The notes under the pieces are model-generated. The model saw only the letters and a list, made by a program, of their open reading frames with translations. It made no database searches and had not been told where the DNA came from. Below, in pieces: positions 7,387 through 15,717 of a stretch of 29,978 bases of DNA. A program made the position numbers and the translations under genes. This DNA comes from Acidobacteriaceae bacterium. GTDB taxonomy: Bacteria; Acidobacteriota; Terriglobia; Terriglobales; Acidobacteriaceae. The stretch lies in contig PLUJ01000211.1 in the NCBI GenBank assembly GCA_003165455.1, forward strand, positions 727 to 30,704, read 5' to 3'. Every line of letters starts with the position of its first letter. The first letter of the stretch is position 1.

Positions 7387-8823
7387 TCATCGCGGCTGAG
7401 CATCGTTCGTAGTGGATGGATTTGAGGCTTCCTGGTGAGAGTCTCGATCATGCATCAGTTCCGTGGGCATCAAGTCTGTTTGCGTGAGCACTCCGGCTTC
7501 CCGGTCGTAATCGAAGATCTCGGCATAGCGGCCCCAGTTCACAGCGGTATCGAACTGGCGCTCCATCTCGTCCTCGGCGAAATGTTCGTCGAGAATGTCG
7601 CGAAAGAATTCGTCGGAGATCGAGTGGTCGGATTTTCTCTTCAAAATGCTGTCAATCTGTTTGAGGAGAGTGATGTGCTCGAGTGCAGCCTGGCGGAATA
7701 ACATTTTTCTGCTTTGAATATCCGCATCGGCGAAAGCGATACCCTGCGGTGAAATTTCCACGTCTCCCTCTTTCAACGTGGCGAAGCCAAGCAGCACGCA
7801 GGCTTCAAGAATCGGCAGCAGATCTTCGACATCCATTACGAGCTCGTCGCTCAAGCGGAACAAATCCTCGCGGCCGCCGCGATCATGCAACAATTCCAGC
7901 AAGCCGGCCAGCCCACCCACGCGCGCATGTGGAAGAATTTGATACTTGCTGGCGCGCAACGGCGCTTCCCTGCCCTGGGTAGACTTCAACCCTCCGGCAG
8001 GCACTAGGATTTCCCCGGTGCTCTCTGGATCCGGCAGCGTGTGTTCGATCTCCGGCTGAGTCATGATTTTGTAAATGTAGTCAACCAGTTCCACGAAGCG
8101 GGCGGATTTGCGATCGCGAGGATGAGAAAGGCGTACGCCAAAATCGGACCGCACTCGCGCCGGATTTCTACCCAGCACAACGATGCGATCGGCGAGCATC
8201 ACAGCCTCTTCGATATTGTGAGTGACAATGAAGATTGCATTGGTCGGCATCTTTTTGGTCAGCCAGAGTTCCAGCAACTCGCCGCGCAGGCTTTCGGCCG
8301 TGAGCACATCGAGCGCGGAAAAAGGTTCGTCCATGAAGAGGACTTCAGGCTCGACCACCAGAGCTCGGGCGAAACCGACGCGCTGCTTCATTCCCCCGGA
8401 CAGTTCCTTCGGATATGCGGATTCGAAGCCGTCGAGCCCGACGGTATCAAGCGTGCGCAGCGCCCGCTTTCGACGCTCGACCGCAGTCACCCCTCGCGCT
8501 TCGAGTGGGGCCTCCACATTTTCCAAAACCGTAAGCCAGGGGAATAGCGCAAAGCTTTGGAAGACGATGGCGACGTTCGGCGATTCGTCGGCTAACGGCT
8601 TGCCATGCCAGAACAGCGTGCCCGAAGAAGGTTTTGAGAGCCCGCTCAGAATCCGCAAGAGAGTGGATTTGCCGCATCCGGAAGCACCGAGCAGGCAGAT
8701 GATTTTCCCAGGCTCAATCGAAAAGTCGGTAATACCCACGACTTGAATGCGCGTTCCATCCGGCTGTGGGTAAGACTTTTCGATCGCGCGAGCTTCGATA
8801 ATGGGTTCGTCGGCCAAAATCAC
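7387..8823 (-). CDS. ABC transporter ATPase (NitT/TauT type) with AAA-associated C-terminal domain
   Basis: A 478-residue ATPase partner of the permease at 5574-7328. Walker A is GASGCGKST at residues 46-54, the signature is LSGGMKQR, and Walker B reads VLFMDEPFSALD, followed by the switch His in IVTHN. Residues ~285-445 form the winged-helix-like AAA_assoc_C extension (for example LPHARVGGLAGLLELL and EDLLPILEACVLLGFA), known on ATPases paired with fused double permeases and thought to sense a ligand or partner. The start is GTG at 8823; the purine-rich AGAGAGA before it is a weak ribosome-binding site, so the start is fairly but not fully secure. It sits 95 bp downstream of malQ on the same strand and may share its transcript. 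Confidence 0.92.
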   Translation of the reverse strand: MILADEPIIEARAIEKSYPQPDGTRIQVVGITDFSIEPGKIICLLGASGCGKSTLLRILSGLSKPSSGTLFWHGKPLADESPNVAIVFQSFALFPWLTVLENVEAPLEARGVTAVERRKRALRTLDTVGLDGFESAYPKELSGGMKQRVGFARALVVEPEVLFMDEPFSALDVLTAESLRGELLELWLTKKMPTNAIFIVTHNIEEAVMLADRIVVLGRNPARVRSDFGVRLSHPRDRKSARFVELVDYIYKIMTQPEIEHTLPDPESTGEILVPAGGLKSTQGREAPLRASKYQILPHARVGGLAGLLELLHDRGGREDLFRLSDELVMDVEDLLPILEACVLLGFATLKEGDVEISPQGIAFADADIQSRKMLFRQAALEHITLLKQIDSILKRKSDHSISDEFFRDILDEHFAEDEMERQFDTAVNWGRYAEIFDYDREAGVLTQTDLMPTELMHDRDSHQEASNPSTTNDAQPR

Positions 8824-8864
8824 TCTCTCTAACTTCTATACACGATTGCGAACGGAAAGCGCCA

Positions 8865-8892
8865 GGGTCTGAAAAGATGGGTCTGAAAAGAT
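8865..8892. repeat. Two perfect tandem copies of a 14-bp unit
   Basis: GGGTCTGAAAAGAT occurs at 8865-8878 and immediately again at 8879-8892, followed by GG. It lies in the 95-bp spacer between malQ and the ABC ATPase gene, so it alters no protein. Replication slippage is the simplest origin. A binding-site pair controlling the ATPase gene is possible but unsupported. Confidence 0.8.
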
Positions 8893-8918
8893 GGCGAAAT
8901 TTTATATTCGGAATTAAG

Positions 8919-10448
8919 TCAGGCCGCGAAGTTTTCATCCGGCGGGATGGGCAGCGGCTTCGGCAAGCGGTCGGTTACTTCAGCAAGATCGGCTAGTTTG
9001 GCGGCCAATTCGGCGCTGAACTGTCCGGGCGCGAGGCGCCACATCCAGTTGCCGACTTCAAGGCTAGGCGTGTTCATGCGGGCTTCGCTGCCTAATCCGA
9101 GAACATCCTGCAGCGGAATGAGCGCGAACTCAGCCACCGAAGTCTGCGCCGCGCGGATAAATGCCCATTGGATACCGTCGTCGGAATGGCCGAGATAGCA
9201 TTCGGCATTGCGGCGCTCGTGATCTTCGGCTCCGGACTGGAACCAGCCAACGGTTGTGTCATTATCGTGCGTCCCCGTATAAATCACTTTGCCGGACGCG
9301 CGATGAGGCAAGTACATGTGAGCGCCTTTGTCACCAAAACCAAATTGCAGCACGGCCATTCCCGGGATCTTCAAGCGCTCGCGCAACGCGTGAACCTCCG
9401 GGGTGATAAAACCTAAATCTTCCGCAAAGAATGGCAAACCGCCGAGAGCTTCTCGCAGTTTATGAAACAAATCGTCGCGCGGACCATCCACCCAATGGCC
9501 GTTGATCGCAGTGGGATCATCGGCGGGAATCTCCCAGAATTGATCAAAGCCGCGGAAATGATCCAGCCGAATGTAGTCGCAATTCCGAGTGGCCCATCGC
9601 AAGCGGTGCACCCACCAATCGTATCCCCTATCTTTCATCACATCCCAACGGTACAGTGGATTGCCCCAGCGCTGACCGGTCTTGCTAAAGAAATCAGGAG
9701 GCACTCCGGAGACGACGTCAGGCTCGAGATTTTCATTCAGCCGGAATAGATCGGGATGAGTCCAAACGTCCGCGCTATCGTAATTCACAAAAATGGCCAC
9801 GTCGCCAACGATTCGAATCATGCGTTCGGCGCAGTACCGCCGCAAAGCCTGCCATTGCTCGTAGAAAGCGAACTGCAGAACGCAACGAACCGTCAGATCG
9901 TCCGCCAGTTCCTTACGCGCCCGCTCGAGCGCAGCACTCTCGCGACGCTTCAGCTCGGCTGGCCAACTGTTCCAGCTTGAGAGCTTGTAGCGTGCCCGCA
10001 ATCCATCGAACAGCACAAAATCGTCCAGCCACCACGCATTCTCTGCGCGGAAGCGCTCGAACCGTTCGCGATCGGCAGCGGTAGCGGAAGCCAGGAACCC
10101 GCGCCCCGCCTCGAATAAGACGGGCATCTTGGCGGCAAAGATTGTGCCGTAGTCCACAGGACGGGATTCGGCGGGAAGATGGCCAATTTTATCCGCGGCG
10201 ATCCATCCGCGGCGAACCAGACGTTCCAGACTAATCAGCAACGGATTGCCGGCAAACGCCGAGGTGGAGGAGTAAGGAGAATTACCGTACCCCAGCGGCC
10301 CGAGTGGAAGAACCTGCCACAGGGCCTGGCGAGCCGAGGCAAGCGAGTCTACGAACTGGTAAGCGGCCGAACCGAAATCACCAATGCCGCCGCGCGAAGG
10401 CAACGACGTGGGATGCAACAGAATACCTGCAGCGCGGGGAAAGACCAT
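8919..10448 (-). CDS. malQ: 4-alpha-glucanotransferase (amylomaltase, GH77)
   Basis: A 509-residue cytoplasmic enzyme that moves alpha-1,4-glucan segments between maltodextrins or glycogen-derived chains and releases glucose. Family signatures are clear: the GILLHPTSLPS start, GNSPYSS, nucleophile Asp296 in YIRLDHFRGF, acid/base Glu343 in FFAEDLG, and Asp395 in GTHDNDTTVGWF. These positions nearly match the known Thermus amylomaltase triad (293/340/395), and the length is normal, so the enzyme should be complete and active. It starts 16 bases after the PpiD-like gene and was probably read through from it. That coupling of folding factor and glucan enzyme is genomic neighbourhood, not a known pathway. 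No other glycogen gene is in the window. Confidence 0.96.
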   Translation of the reverse strand: MVFPRAAGILLHPTSLPSRGGIGDFGSAAYQFVDSLASARQALWQVLPLGPLGYGNSPYSSTSAFAGNPLLISLERLVRRGWIAADKIGHLPAESRPVDYGTIFAAKMPVLFEAGRGFLASATAADRERFERFRAENAWWLDDFVLFDGLRARYKLSSWNSWPAELKRRESAALERARKELADDLTVRCVLQFAFYEQWQALRRYCAERMIRIVGDVAIFVNYDSADVWTHPDLFRLNENLEPDVVSGVPPDFFSKTGQRWGNPLYRWDVMKDRGYDWWVHRLRWATRNCDYIRLDHFRGFDQFWEIPADDPTAINGHWVDGPRDDLFHKLREALGGLPFFAEDLGFITPEVHALRERLKIPGMAVLQFGFGDKGAHMYLPHRASGKVIYTGTHDNDTTVGWFQSGAEDHERRNAECYLGHSDDGIQWAFIRAAQTSVAEFALIPLQDVLGLGSEARMNTPSLEVGNWMWRLAPGQFSAELAAKLADLAEVTDRLPKPLPIPPDENFAA

Positions 10449-10464
10449 GCCAATCGATCACAAT

Positions 10465-12447
10465 CTAGAGTCCGGATTCGCTCCCCGCGCGGGTTAGCGT
10501 CTTCAGCTCTTCCTGGTTGATTTTGATTTTTCCGGATTTTTCCATCTGATCGCGCAGATTGTTCACGAATAATCCGAAGAGTTCCTGTTCCTTGTTTTGC
10601 AGCAGCGTATCGCGAATCTGGTCGCGCTTGGCGGCGAAATCGGCGTCCGTGGGAGCTTGCACTTCGGTGATGTCGAGGACAATTCCGTTGGTGCCGCTGT
10701 TGATGGGACTGCTGATTTCACCCGGCTTCATGCTGAAGGCCACCGCCGCCTGCCCAGTCATCGAGCCAATATCCGGCACCTGGCCATCGGGGGCGACCAA
10801 TTCGCTGTTCTTCAACGTTGCGCCTAATTCTTTTGCCGCTTTCTTAAGATCGTGATCCGCCTTCGCACGATCGGAAAGTTCCTGCGTCTTCTGCGACAAC
10901 AGAACGTTGGCGCGTTCATTCTTGAACTCTTCTTCCACCTTCGCATGGATTTCGTCGAAGCTAGGCGTCGACGGAGGCTTCACAGCCAGCAGGTCGAATA
11001 CGGCATAGCCCTGCGAAATCGGCGCCATCTCCGGCGGCGACTTCTCGGCGTCGGTAAACACTGCGTCCATGAACTGAGGCGACGGCCCCAACCCTGGCAC
11101 AACATCCTTTCGGCCGAAGAAATCGGAGGTCACAACCGGCACGCCTTGCACCGCAGCGGCAGCGTCCAGTCCTTTCGACTTGGCCGCCTGCAACAAATCG
11201 TCGGCCTGCTTCTGCGCGATCTGTTGCGCTTTTTGCTGCTTCAGAATTGGGTCGATCTCATTTTTCACGTCATCGAGCGTCTTCATATGCGCGTCCTGCC
11301 GCGCGTCTACTCGAATAATATGAAAACCATAATTGCTTTTCACCAGGCCGCCGATCTGTCCAATGGGCTGCGAGAATGCGGCTTTCTCAAATTCCGGAAC
11401 CGTGCGCCCCTTGCCGATCCAACCCAGAGATCCGCCCTGCTTCGCGCTGCCCGGATCTTCCGAATATTTCTTGGCCAGCTCGTCGAAATTAGCTCCAGAT
11501 TTGAGTTGTTTCAAAATATCATCGGCGCGCTTTTGCGCCTCGGCCTCGCCCTTTTCATCCACCTTGCCATCCGGCCCTGGCAGCGGAGTTTTAATCAGAA
11601 TATGGCTGACCTTCGCCTGCTCCGCGACACGATATTGGTCGCGATGCTGGTTGTAATACGATTGCAATTCGTCCGGCGAAACCTGAATTCCAGCAGTGAT
11701 CTTCGAAAGATCGATCATCGCGTACTTAACCTTGCGCTTCTCCGGAATCGAGTTCGCATAGGTCTTCTGGTGGCCATCGTAGTACGATTTCAACTCTTCG
11801 CTGGTGGGATGAAGACCCTTTTTGATTGCATCCTCGCTCAGCACCGCATACTCAAACTTTACTTTGGTATTCTGCTTTTCGAACTCTTTCCGAATGGCAC
11901 TGTCGCTCACCGAAGCGCTGCCAGTAATCAATGCCTGTAGCTTGCTGATCAGAATTTGCTTGCCTACCGAGTCTTCAAAGATGGCGGGAGTTAAATTGTG
12001 CTGCTGCAGCAATCCCTGATACTCCGCCTGGCCGATGAAGGTTCCGCCGGGAAAGAAAATTTCCGAATACTGCCCATGCTCGAGTTCATCTTTTATTTCG
12101 GCCGGAGTCGCCTTGAATCCCAAATGTTGGGCCTCCGCGACCAGGGCCTGGCGGTCCACCAGTTGGTCTGCCGCACGCTGGGCAAAGAACGGCAATAAGA
12201 TAGCCGCGTTCGCGCCGAGTTGGGCGCCCTGCTGTTGCAGCATGCCCCGTGCGGTCTCGCGCACCTCGTCGGTGGTAATGTCTTCGCCATCCACTTTGGC
12301 GACAACGCCCTTGCCGGGTGTTCCCGTTAGGTCGCTGCCCAGGTTGCCAGGGATAAATGCGATCACCATTGCCGCGCAGATCAACAGCAAAAGGCCGCTG
12401 AGCACAATCTTCTTGAACGGACCTTCGGTTTGCAGAAATCGAATCAT
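10465..12447 (-). CDS. PpiD/SurA-like peptidyl-prolyl isomerase, membrane-anchored
   Basis: A 660-residue folding factor anchored by one N-terminal membrane helix (about residues 13-32, SGLLLLICAAMVIAFIP), with the rest in the periplasm. An N-terminal SurA-type chaperone region follows the helix. A parvulin (PpiC) domain at about residues 272-382 shows SHILIK, a charged helix, FDELAKKYSEDPGS, GGSLGWIGKG, FEKAAFS and YGFHIIRV. A second, diverged PpiC-like region and a helical tail follow, as in PpiD. It probably assists folding of exported proteins, fitting a window rich in secreted enzymes. AAAGGCG lies before the ATG. A perfect TATAAT lies about 50 bases upstream on this strand. Confidence 0.9.
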   Translation of the reverse strand: MIRFLQTEGPFKKIVLSGLLLLICAAMVIAFIPGNLGSDLTGTPGKGVVAKVDGEDITTDEVRETARGMLQQQGAQLGANAAILLPFFAQRAADQLVDRQALVAEAQHLGFKATPAEIKDELEHGQYSEIFFPGGTFIGQAEYQGLLQQHNLTPAIFEDSVGKQILISKLQALITGSASVSDSAIRKEFEKQNTKVKFEYAVLSEDAIKKGLHPTSEELKSYYDGHQKTYANSIPEKRKVKYAMIDLSKITAGIQVSPDELQSYYNQHRDQYRVAEQAKVSHILIKTPLPGPDGKVDEKGEAEAQKRADDILKQLKSGANFDELAKKYSEDPGSAKQGGSLGWIGKGRTVPEFEKAAFSQPIGQIGGLVKSNYGFHIIRVDARQDAHMKTLDDVKNEIDPILKQQKAQQIAQKQADDLLQAAKSKGLDAAAAVQGVPVVTSDFFGRKDVVPGLGPSPQFMDAVFTDAEKSPPEMAPISQGYAVFDLLAVKPPSTPSFDEIHAKVEEEFKNERANVLLSQKTQELSDRAKADHDLKKAAKELGATLKNSELVAPDGQVPDIGSMTGQAAVAFSMKPGEISSPINSGTNGIVLDITEVQAPTDADFAAKRDQIRDTLLQNKEQELFGLFVNNLRDQMEKSGKIKINQEELKTLTRAGSESGL

Positions 12448-12493
12448 GTTTTGTCGCCTTTTATCGGTGCAGAAGTGGACGGTAGAATCAGCA

Positions 12494-12499
12494 ATTATA
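12494..12499 (-). promoter_or_regulatory. Candidate -10 element for the PpiD-malQ-ABC transcript
   Basis: A perfect TATAAT on the minus strand, placed to give a leader of about 40 bases before the PpiD-like start at 12447. No good -35 lies at 16-18 bases; a TTGACC occurs 25 bases upstream, which is too far. This is therefore a single-element prediction. Confidence 0.35.
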
Positions 12500-12526
12500 A
12501 ACTAATTCTTTTTCCTTTGGGCTGGG

Positions 12527-12799
12527 TCAACGGTTCGTGCCTTGGGATCCGGCCCAGCGCGGCGCATTCTGCCGATCGGCGAAGGCTCGCATCTGGATTG
12601 CCTTTCCGTTGCGAAACGTGTACACGTCTGCAAGCCTTACATCCTGCCAGTCGCTGCTCCAGGGAATGCGGAAGTGAGCGTGAATGAAGACAACGATTCT
12701 GTCGTCAACGACAATAAACTCCTCGGGCTCGCTGGTGCCTTCTGCCCACCCCGCCCGCGACTGGGTGAGGGAATGCTTTACAGCTTCGCGTCCTTGCAA
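12527..12799 (-). CDS. SnoaL/NTF2-like protein, apparently lacking its N-terminal third
   Basis: The 90 residues match the C-terminal two thirds of SnoaL-like (NTF2-fold) proteins: GREAVKHSL, then EEFIVVDDRIVVFIHAHF and the final strands DVYTFRNGKAIQMRAFADRQ. Family members usually have about 40 more residues at the front, forming the helices that close the pocket. Here the frame meets a stop just six codons before the TTG at 12799, and the upstream sequence shows no recognisable N-terminus in another frame. It is either a short protein starting at TTG (a weak GGTGG precedes it) or a decayed remnant. I favour a remnant. No catalytic role can be inferred. Confidence 0.5.
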   Translation of the reverse strand: MQGREAVKHSLTQSRAGWAEGTSEPEEFIVVDDRIVVFIHAHFRIPWSSDWQDVRLADVYTFRNGKAIQMRAFADRQNAPRWAGSQGTNR

Positions 12800-12825
12800 G
12801 GTGCCACCATTGCGTTAGAATTCTT

Positions 12826-12845
12826 CTATTGAAACGTATCAATAG
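12826..12845 (+). promoter_or_regulatory. LacI-type operator palindrome upstream of the GH2 gene
   Basis: The 20-bp sequence CTATTGAAACGTATCAATAG matches its own reverse complement at 18 of 20 positions. Its core, TGAAACGTATCA, is one change from TGAAACGTTTCA, the centre-CG pattern typical of LacI/GalR-family sugar repressors. It lies 84 bases before the GH2 start and overlaps a candidate -35, the position expected for repression. The family link is known biology; the assignment here is inference, as no LacI gene is in the window. Confidence 0.6.
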
Positions 12846-12857
12846 ACGTGTTATCCA
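12829..12857 (+). promoter_or_regulatory. Candidate sigma70-type promoter for the GH2 gene
   Basis: TTGAAA at 12829-12834 and TATCCA at 12852-12857 are 17 bases apart. The -35 is good and the -10 is poor (three of six). The -35 lies inside the palindrome at 12826-12845, so a bound repressor would block polymerase. Confidence 0.35.
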
Positions 12858-12929
12858 TCTTCATTCCTTGCCCGGTTGGCAGGGAAGCGCACCGGCATGG
12901 CGGGGCTCAATGGCCCAAAGGGAGCGAAA

Positions 12930-15668
12930 ATGAATTGCAGAAGTTGGGTTCTGAATTCTTTGGCAGCGTTTGTAATTGTCTTTTCGTCCTTGTTATGGGC
13001 GGCACCACATTCAGCACTCAGCGCGCAAGCTGATGGAACTGCATCTTCCGACCGATCTTCTGACCAGCACAATCAGGCCGGGAAATTTCCGCTGCGCGAT
13101 CATTGGACCTTGCAGTCCTCCGCCAGAATCAATGCCAAGGGTGAAACCATCTCCACGCCTTCGTTCGCTCCGGACGGATGGCACGACATCACGGTCCCTA
13201 CGACTGTGGTCGCCGCGCTGGTCAAAGACAAAAGTCTTCCGGATCCATTTTTTGCCATGAACCTCAGGCAGTTTGAAGGCGTGACTTATCCGATCGGTGG
13301 AAATTTTTCCAACCTACCCATGCAGCCTGACAGCCCCTACGCAGTCTCATGGTGGTATCGCAAACAGTTTGCCGTACCCGCTTCTTATGCGGGAAAAACC
13401 GTCTGGCTGAACTTCAAGGGGATTAATTATCGGGCCAATGTTTGGCTCAATGGGAAACAGATTGCGAATTCAGATGACGTTGCGGGGGCTTGGCGTACCT
13501 ACGAACTCAATGTGACCGGCGCGTTGACCGCAGGCGCTGAAAATGTCCTCGCGGTACAGGTTTACGCTCCCACCGAAAATAATCTCGCGATCACTTTTGT
13601 GGATTGGAGCCCGGCACCGCCCGACAAGAACATGGGACTCTTCCGCGAAGTTTATCTGACCACCAGCGGACCTGTGGCCGTGCGCTATCCCGCCGCTGTT
13701 TCGAAGTTGGACTCGCCGCGAAACGACTCCGCCCAGCTTACGGTTACGGCGCAGGTGAAAAATAGCAGCGCACATCCTGTGACAGGCAAACTCAAAGGAA
13801 AGATTGAAGGTACAGCCTTCGAGCAGCAAGTCGAACTCGGCGCGAACGAGAGCAAAGACGTGTCCTTCACTCCCGACCAATTTCCTCAGCTTATTTTCTC
13901 GAAACCGCGCCTTTGGTGGCCGGCACAGATGGGGCAACCGAATCTATATCCGCTTACCTTGGAATTTGAAATCGACGGCGCAATCAGCGACCGCTCGCAA
14001 TCCGAATTTGGAATTCGAGAGATAAGTTCCCGTATTATTGAAAGTGGCGGGCGCGAGTTTCACATCAACGGGAAGAACATTCTGATCCGGGGCGGCGGCT
14101 GGACTCCTGACATGATGCTGCGAGAAAACTCGCAGCGGCTGCGTGATGAATTTCGCTATGTGCGGGACATGGGCTTAAACACAATTCGCCTGGAAGGCAA
14201 ACTTGAAAGCCAGGAGTTCTTTGACCTCGCCGATCATGAAGGCATCCTGGTCATGGCCGGATGGTGCTGTTGCGATTTTTGGGAACGTTGGCCGAGATGG
14301 AAACCCCAGGATTTTGAAATCGCGCAGCAATCTTTGCGCGACCAGATCTACCGATTACGCAGCCATCCCAGCATGGTGATGTGGCTGAACGGCAGCGACA
14401 ATCCTCCCCCACCGGATGTCGAGCAAATGTATCTGAACATTGAAAAGCAGCTTCTATGGCCAAATCCCGTGATCTCATCCGCAACCGGTAAGGCCACCAG
14501 CGTCACCGGACAAAGTGGCGTCAAGATGACCGGTCCTTATGAATATGTTGCGCCCAGCTATTGGGAAGACGACACGCCCAAGGGTCAGGCGGAACGTAGG
14601 GCATGCAATGCTGGAGGATGCGGCGGTGCTTACGGCTTCAACACGGAAACCAGCATGGGCCCTGCGGTTCCGCCGCTGGAAAGCATTCGCACCATGGTTG
14701 GAAACAATCACCTGTGGCCGATCGACGAAGTTTGGAACTACCACGCGGGCGGTGGAGAATTCAAGAACATCAAGGTATTCAGTGATGCTCTTGCCAAGCG
14801 CTACGGAGCGGCCAATACCGTCGAGGACTTCGCCGAGAAGTCGCAACTGCAAACCTACGAAGGCGTGCGCGCCATGTTCGAAGCTTATAGCCGGAATAAA
14901 TATCAATCCACCGGAGTCATTCAATGGATGCTGAACAATGCGTGGCCATCGATGATCTGGCATTTGTATGATTATTATCTCCGTCCGGCTGGTGGTTACT
15001 TCGGCGCCAAGCGCGCAATGGAAGCGCTGCATCCGATCTATGGCTATGACGATCAGTCCGTTTGGCTGGTCAGCAGCCAATACCAGGATGCGAAGGGATT
15101 AAAGCTTACAACCAAGCTTTACAACCTAGACGCCACGGAAAAGTTCTCCCACGAAGATTCGCTCAATGCCTTAGCCGACAGCTCAGCCAAGGTCTTCACA
15201 GTGCCGGAAGTGCCTGGACTCAGCGCGGTGTACTTCCTCGCATTGCGCCTTACCGATCAGGAAGGAAAACTCGTAGGCTCAAACTTCTACTGGCTCTCGA
15301 CAAAACGTGAAACCATCGATTGGGCAAAATCCACATGGTGGACCACGCCCACCGATTCCTTCGCCGACTACACTGCGCTTGCGCAACTTCCCAAGGTAAA
15401 GTTAAACGTCAACGAACGGACGGAGCAAAGCGGCGAGAATTCCATTACTCACGTGTTGCTGCAAAACTCCACCAAGAATCTCGCTTTTTTCGTGCGGCTG
15501 AAAGTAAAGAAGGTCGCTACCGGTGCGGAGGTTCTTCCCGTGCTTTGGCAGGATAATTACATCTCATTGTTGCCGGGCGAGCGCCGCGAGATCACCGCAA
15601 CCTATCGCACCAGCGATCTTGCGGGCGCCAAGCCCATTGTCGAAGTCTCAGGATGGAATGTGGAGTAG
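12930..15668 (+). CDS. Secreted GH2 glycosidase, exo-beta-D-glucosaminidase (CsxA-like) type
   Basis: A 912-residue exported glycoside hydrolase. I start it at the ATG at 12930: AAGGGAG sits just upstream and the start exposes a signal peptide (FVIVFSSLLWAAP, ending near ALSA). Domains in order are a jelly-roll sugar-binding domain (residues ~60-230, with NVWLNGKQIANSDDVAGAWR), an Ig-like domain, the catalytic barrel (~350-680) and a further Ig-like tail. The catalytic pair appears to be Asp490 in WLNGSDNPPP and Glu573 in FNTETSMGP. An Asp in the acid/base position of a GSD motif is the mark of the exo-beta-D-glucosaminidase subfamily rather than beta-galactosidase. Likely substrates are chitosan or glucosamine oligosaccharides, though another beta-glycoside is possible. 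Conserved-looking Cys occur in GWCCCDFWERW. Confidence 0.85.
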   Translation: MNCRSWVLNSLAAFVIVFSSLLWAAPHSALSAQADGTASSDRSSDQHNQAGKFPLRDHWTLQSSARINAKGETISTPSFAPDGWHDITVPTTVVAALVKDKSLPDPFFAMNLRQFEGVTYPIGGNFSNLPMQPDSPYAVSWWYRKQFAVPASYAGKTVWLNFKGINYRANVWLNGKQIANSDDVAGAWRTYELNVTGALTAGAENVLAVQVYAPTENNLAITFVDWSPAPPDKNMGLFREVYLTTSGPVAVRYPAAVSKLDSPRNDSAQLTVTAQVKNSSAHPVTGKLKGKIEGTAFEQQVELGANESKDVSFTPDQFPQLIFSKPRLWWPAQMGQPNLYPLTLEFEIDGAISDRSQSEFGIREISSRIIESGGREFHINGKNILIRGGGWTPDMMLRENSQRLRDEFRYVRDMGLNTIRLEGKLESQEFFDLADHEGILVMAGWCCCDFWERWPRWKPQDFEIAQQSLRDQIYRLRSHPSMVMWLNGSDNPPPPDVEQMYLNIEKQLLWPNPVISSATGKATSVTGQSGVKMTGPYEYVAPSYWEDDTPKGQAERRACNAGGCGGAYGFNTETSMGPAVPPLESIRTMVGNNHLWPIDEVWNYHAGGGEFKNIKVFSDALAKRYGAANTVEDFAEKSQLQTYEGVRAMFEAYSRNKYQSTGVIQWMLNNAWPSMIWHLYDYYLRPAGGYFGAKRAMEALHPIYGYDDQSVWLVSSQYQDAKGLKLTTKLYNLDATEKFSHEDSLNALADSSAKVFTVPEVPGLSAVYFLALRLTDQEGKLVGSNFYWLSTKRETIDWAKSTWWTTPTDSFADYTALAQLPKVKLNVNERTEQSGENSITHVLLQNSTKNLAFFVRLKVKKVATGAEVLPVLWQDNYISLLPGERREITATYRTSDLAGAKPIVEVSGWNVE

Positions 15669-15672
15669 AAAC

Positions 15673-15717
15673 TGATCGAAAAGATATTCCTGAGCGGCAC
15701 ACTCATACGTTCGATCA
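15673..15717. terminator. Weak candidate bidirectional terminator between convergent genes
   Basis: An 8-bp perfect inverted repeat, TGATCGAA at 15673-15680 and TTCGATCA at 15710-15717, encloses a smaller TGAG/CTCA stem. It fills the gap between the GH2 stop and the VOC stop. There is no long T-tract, so intrinsic termination would be weak. Confidence 0.25.

Noticed and set aside
10852..11940. A 362-codon plus-strand open frame
   Set aside because: Antisense to the PpiD-like gene; the composition is Arg/Leu-rich with no domain.
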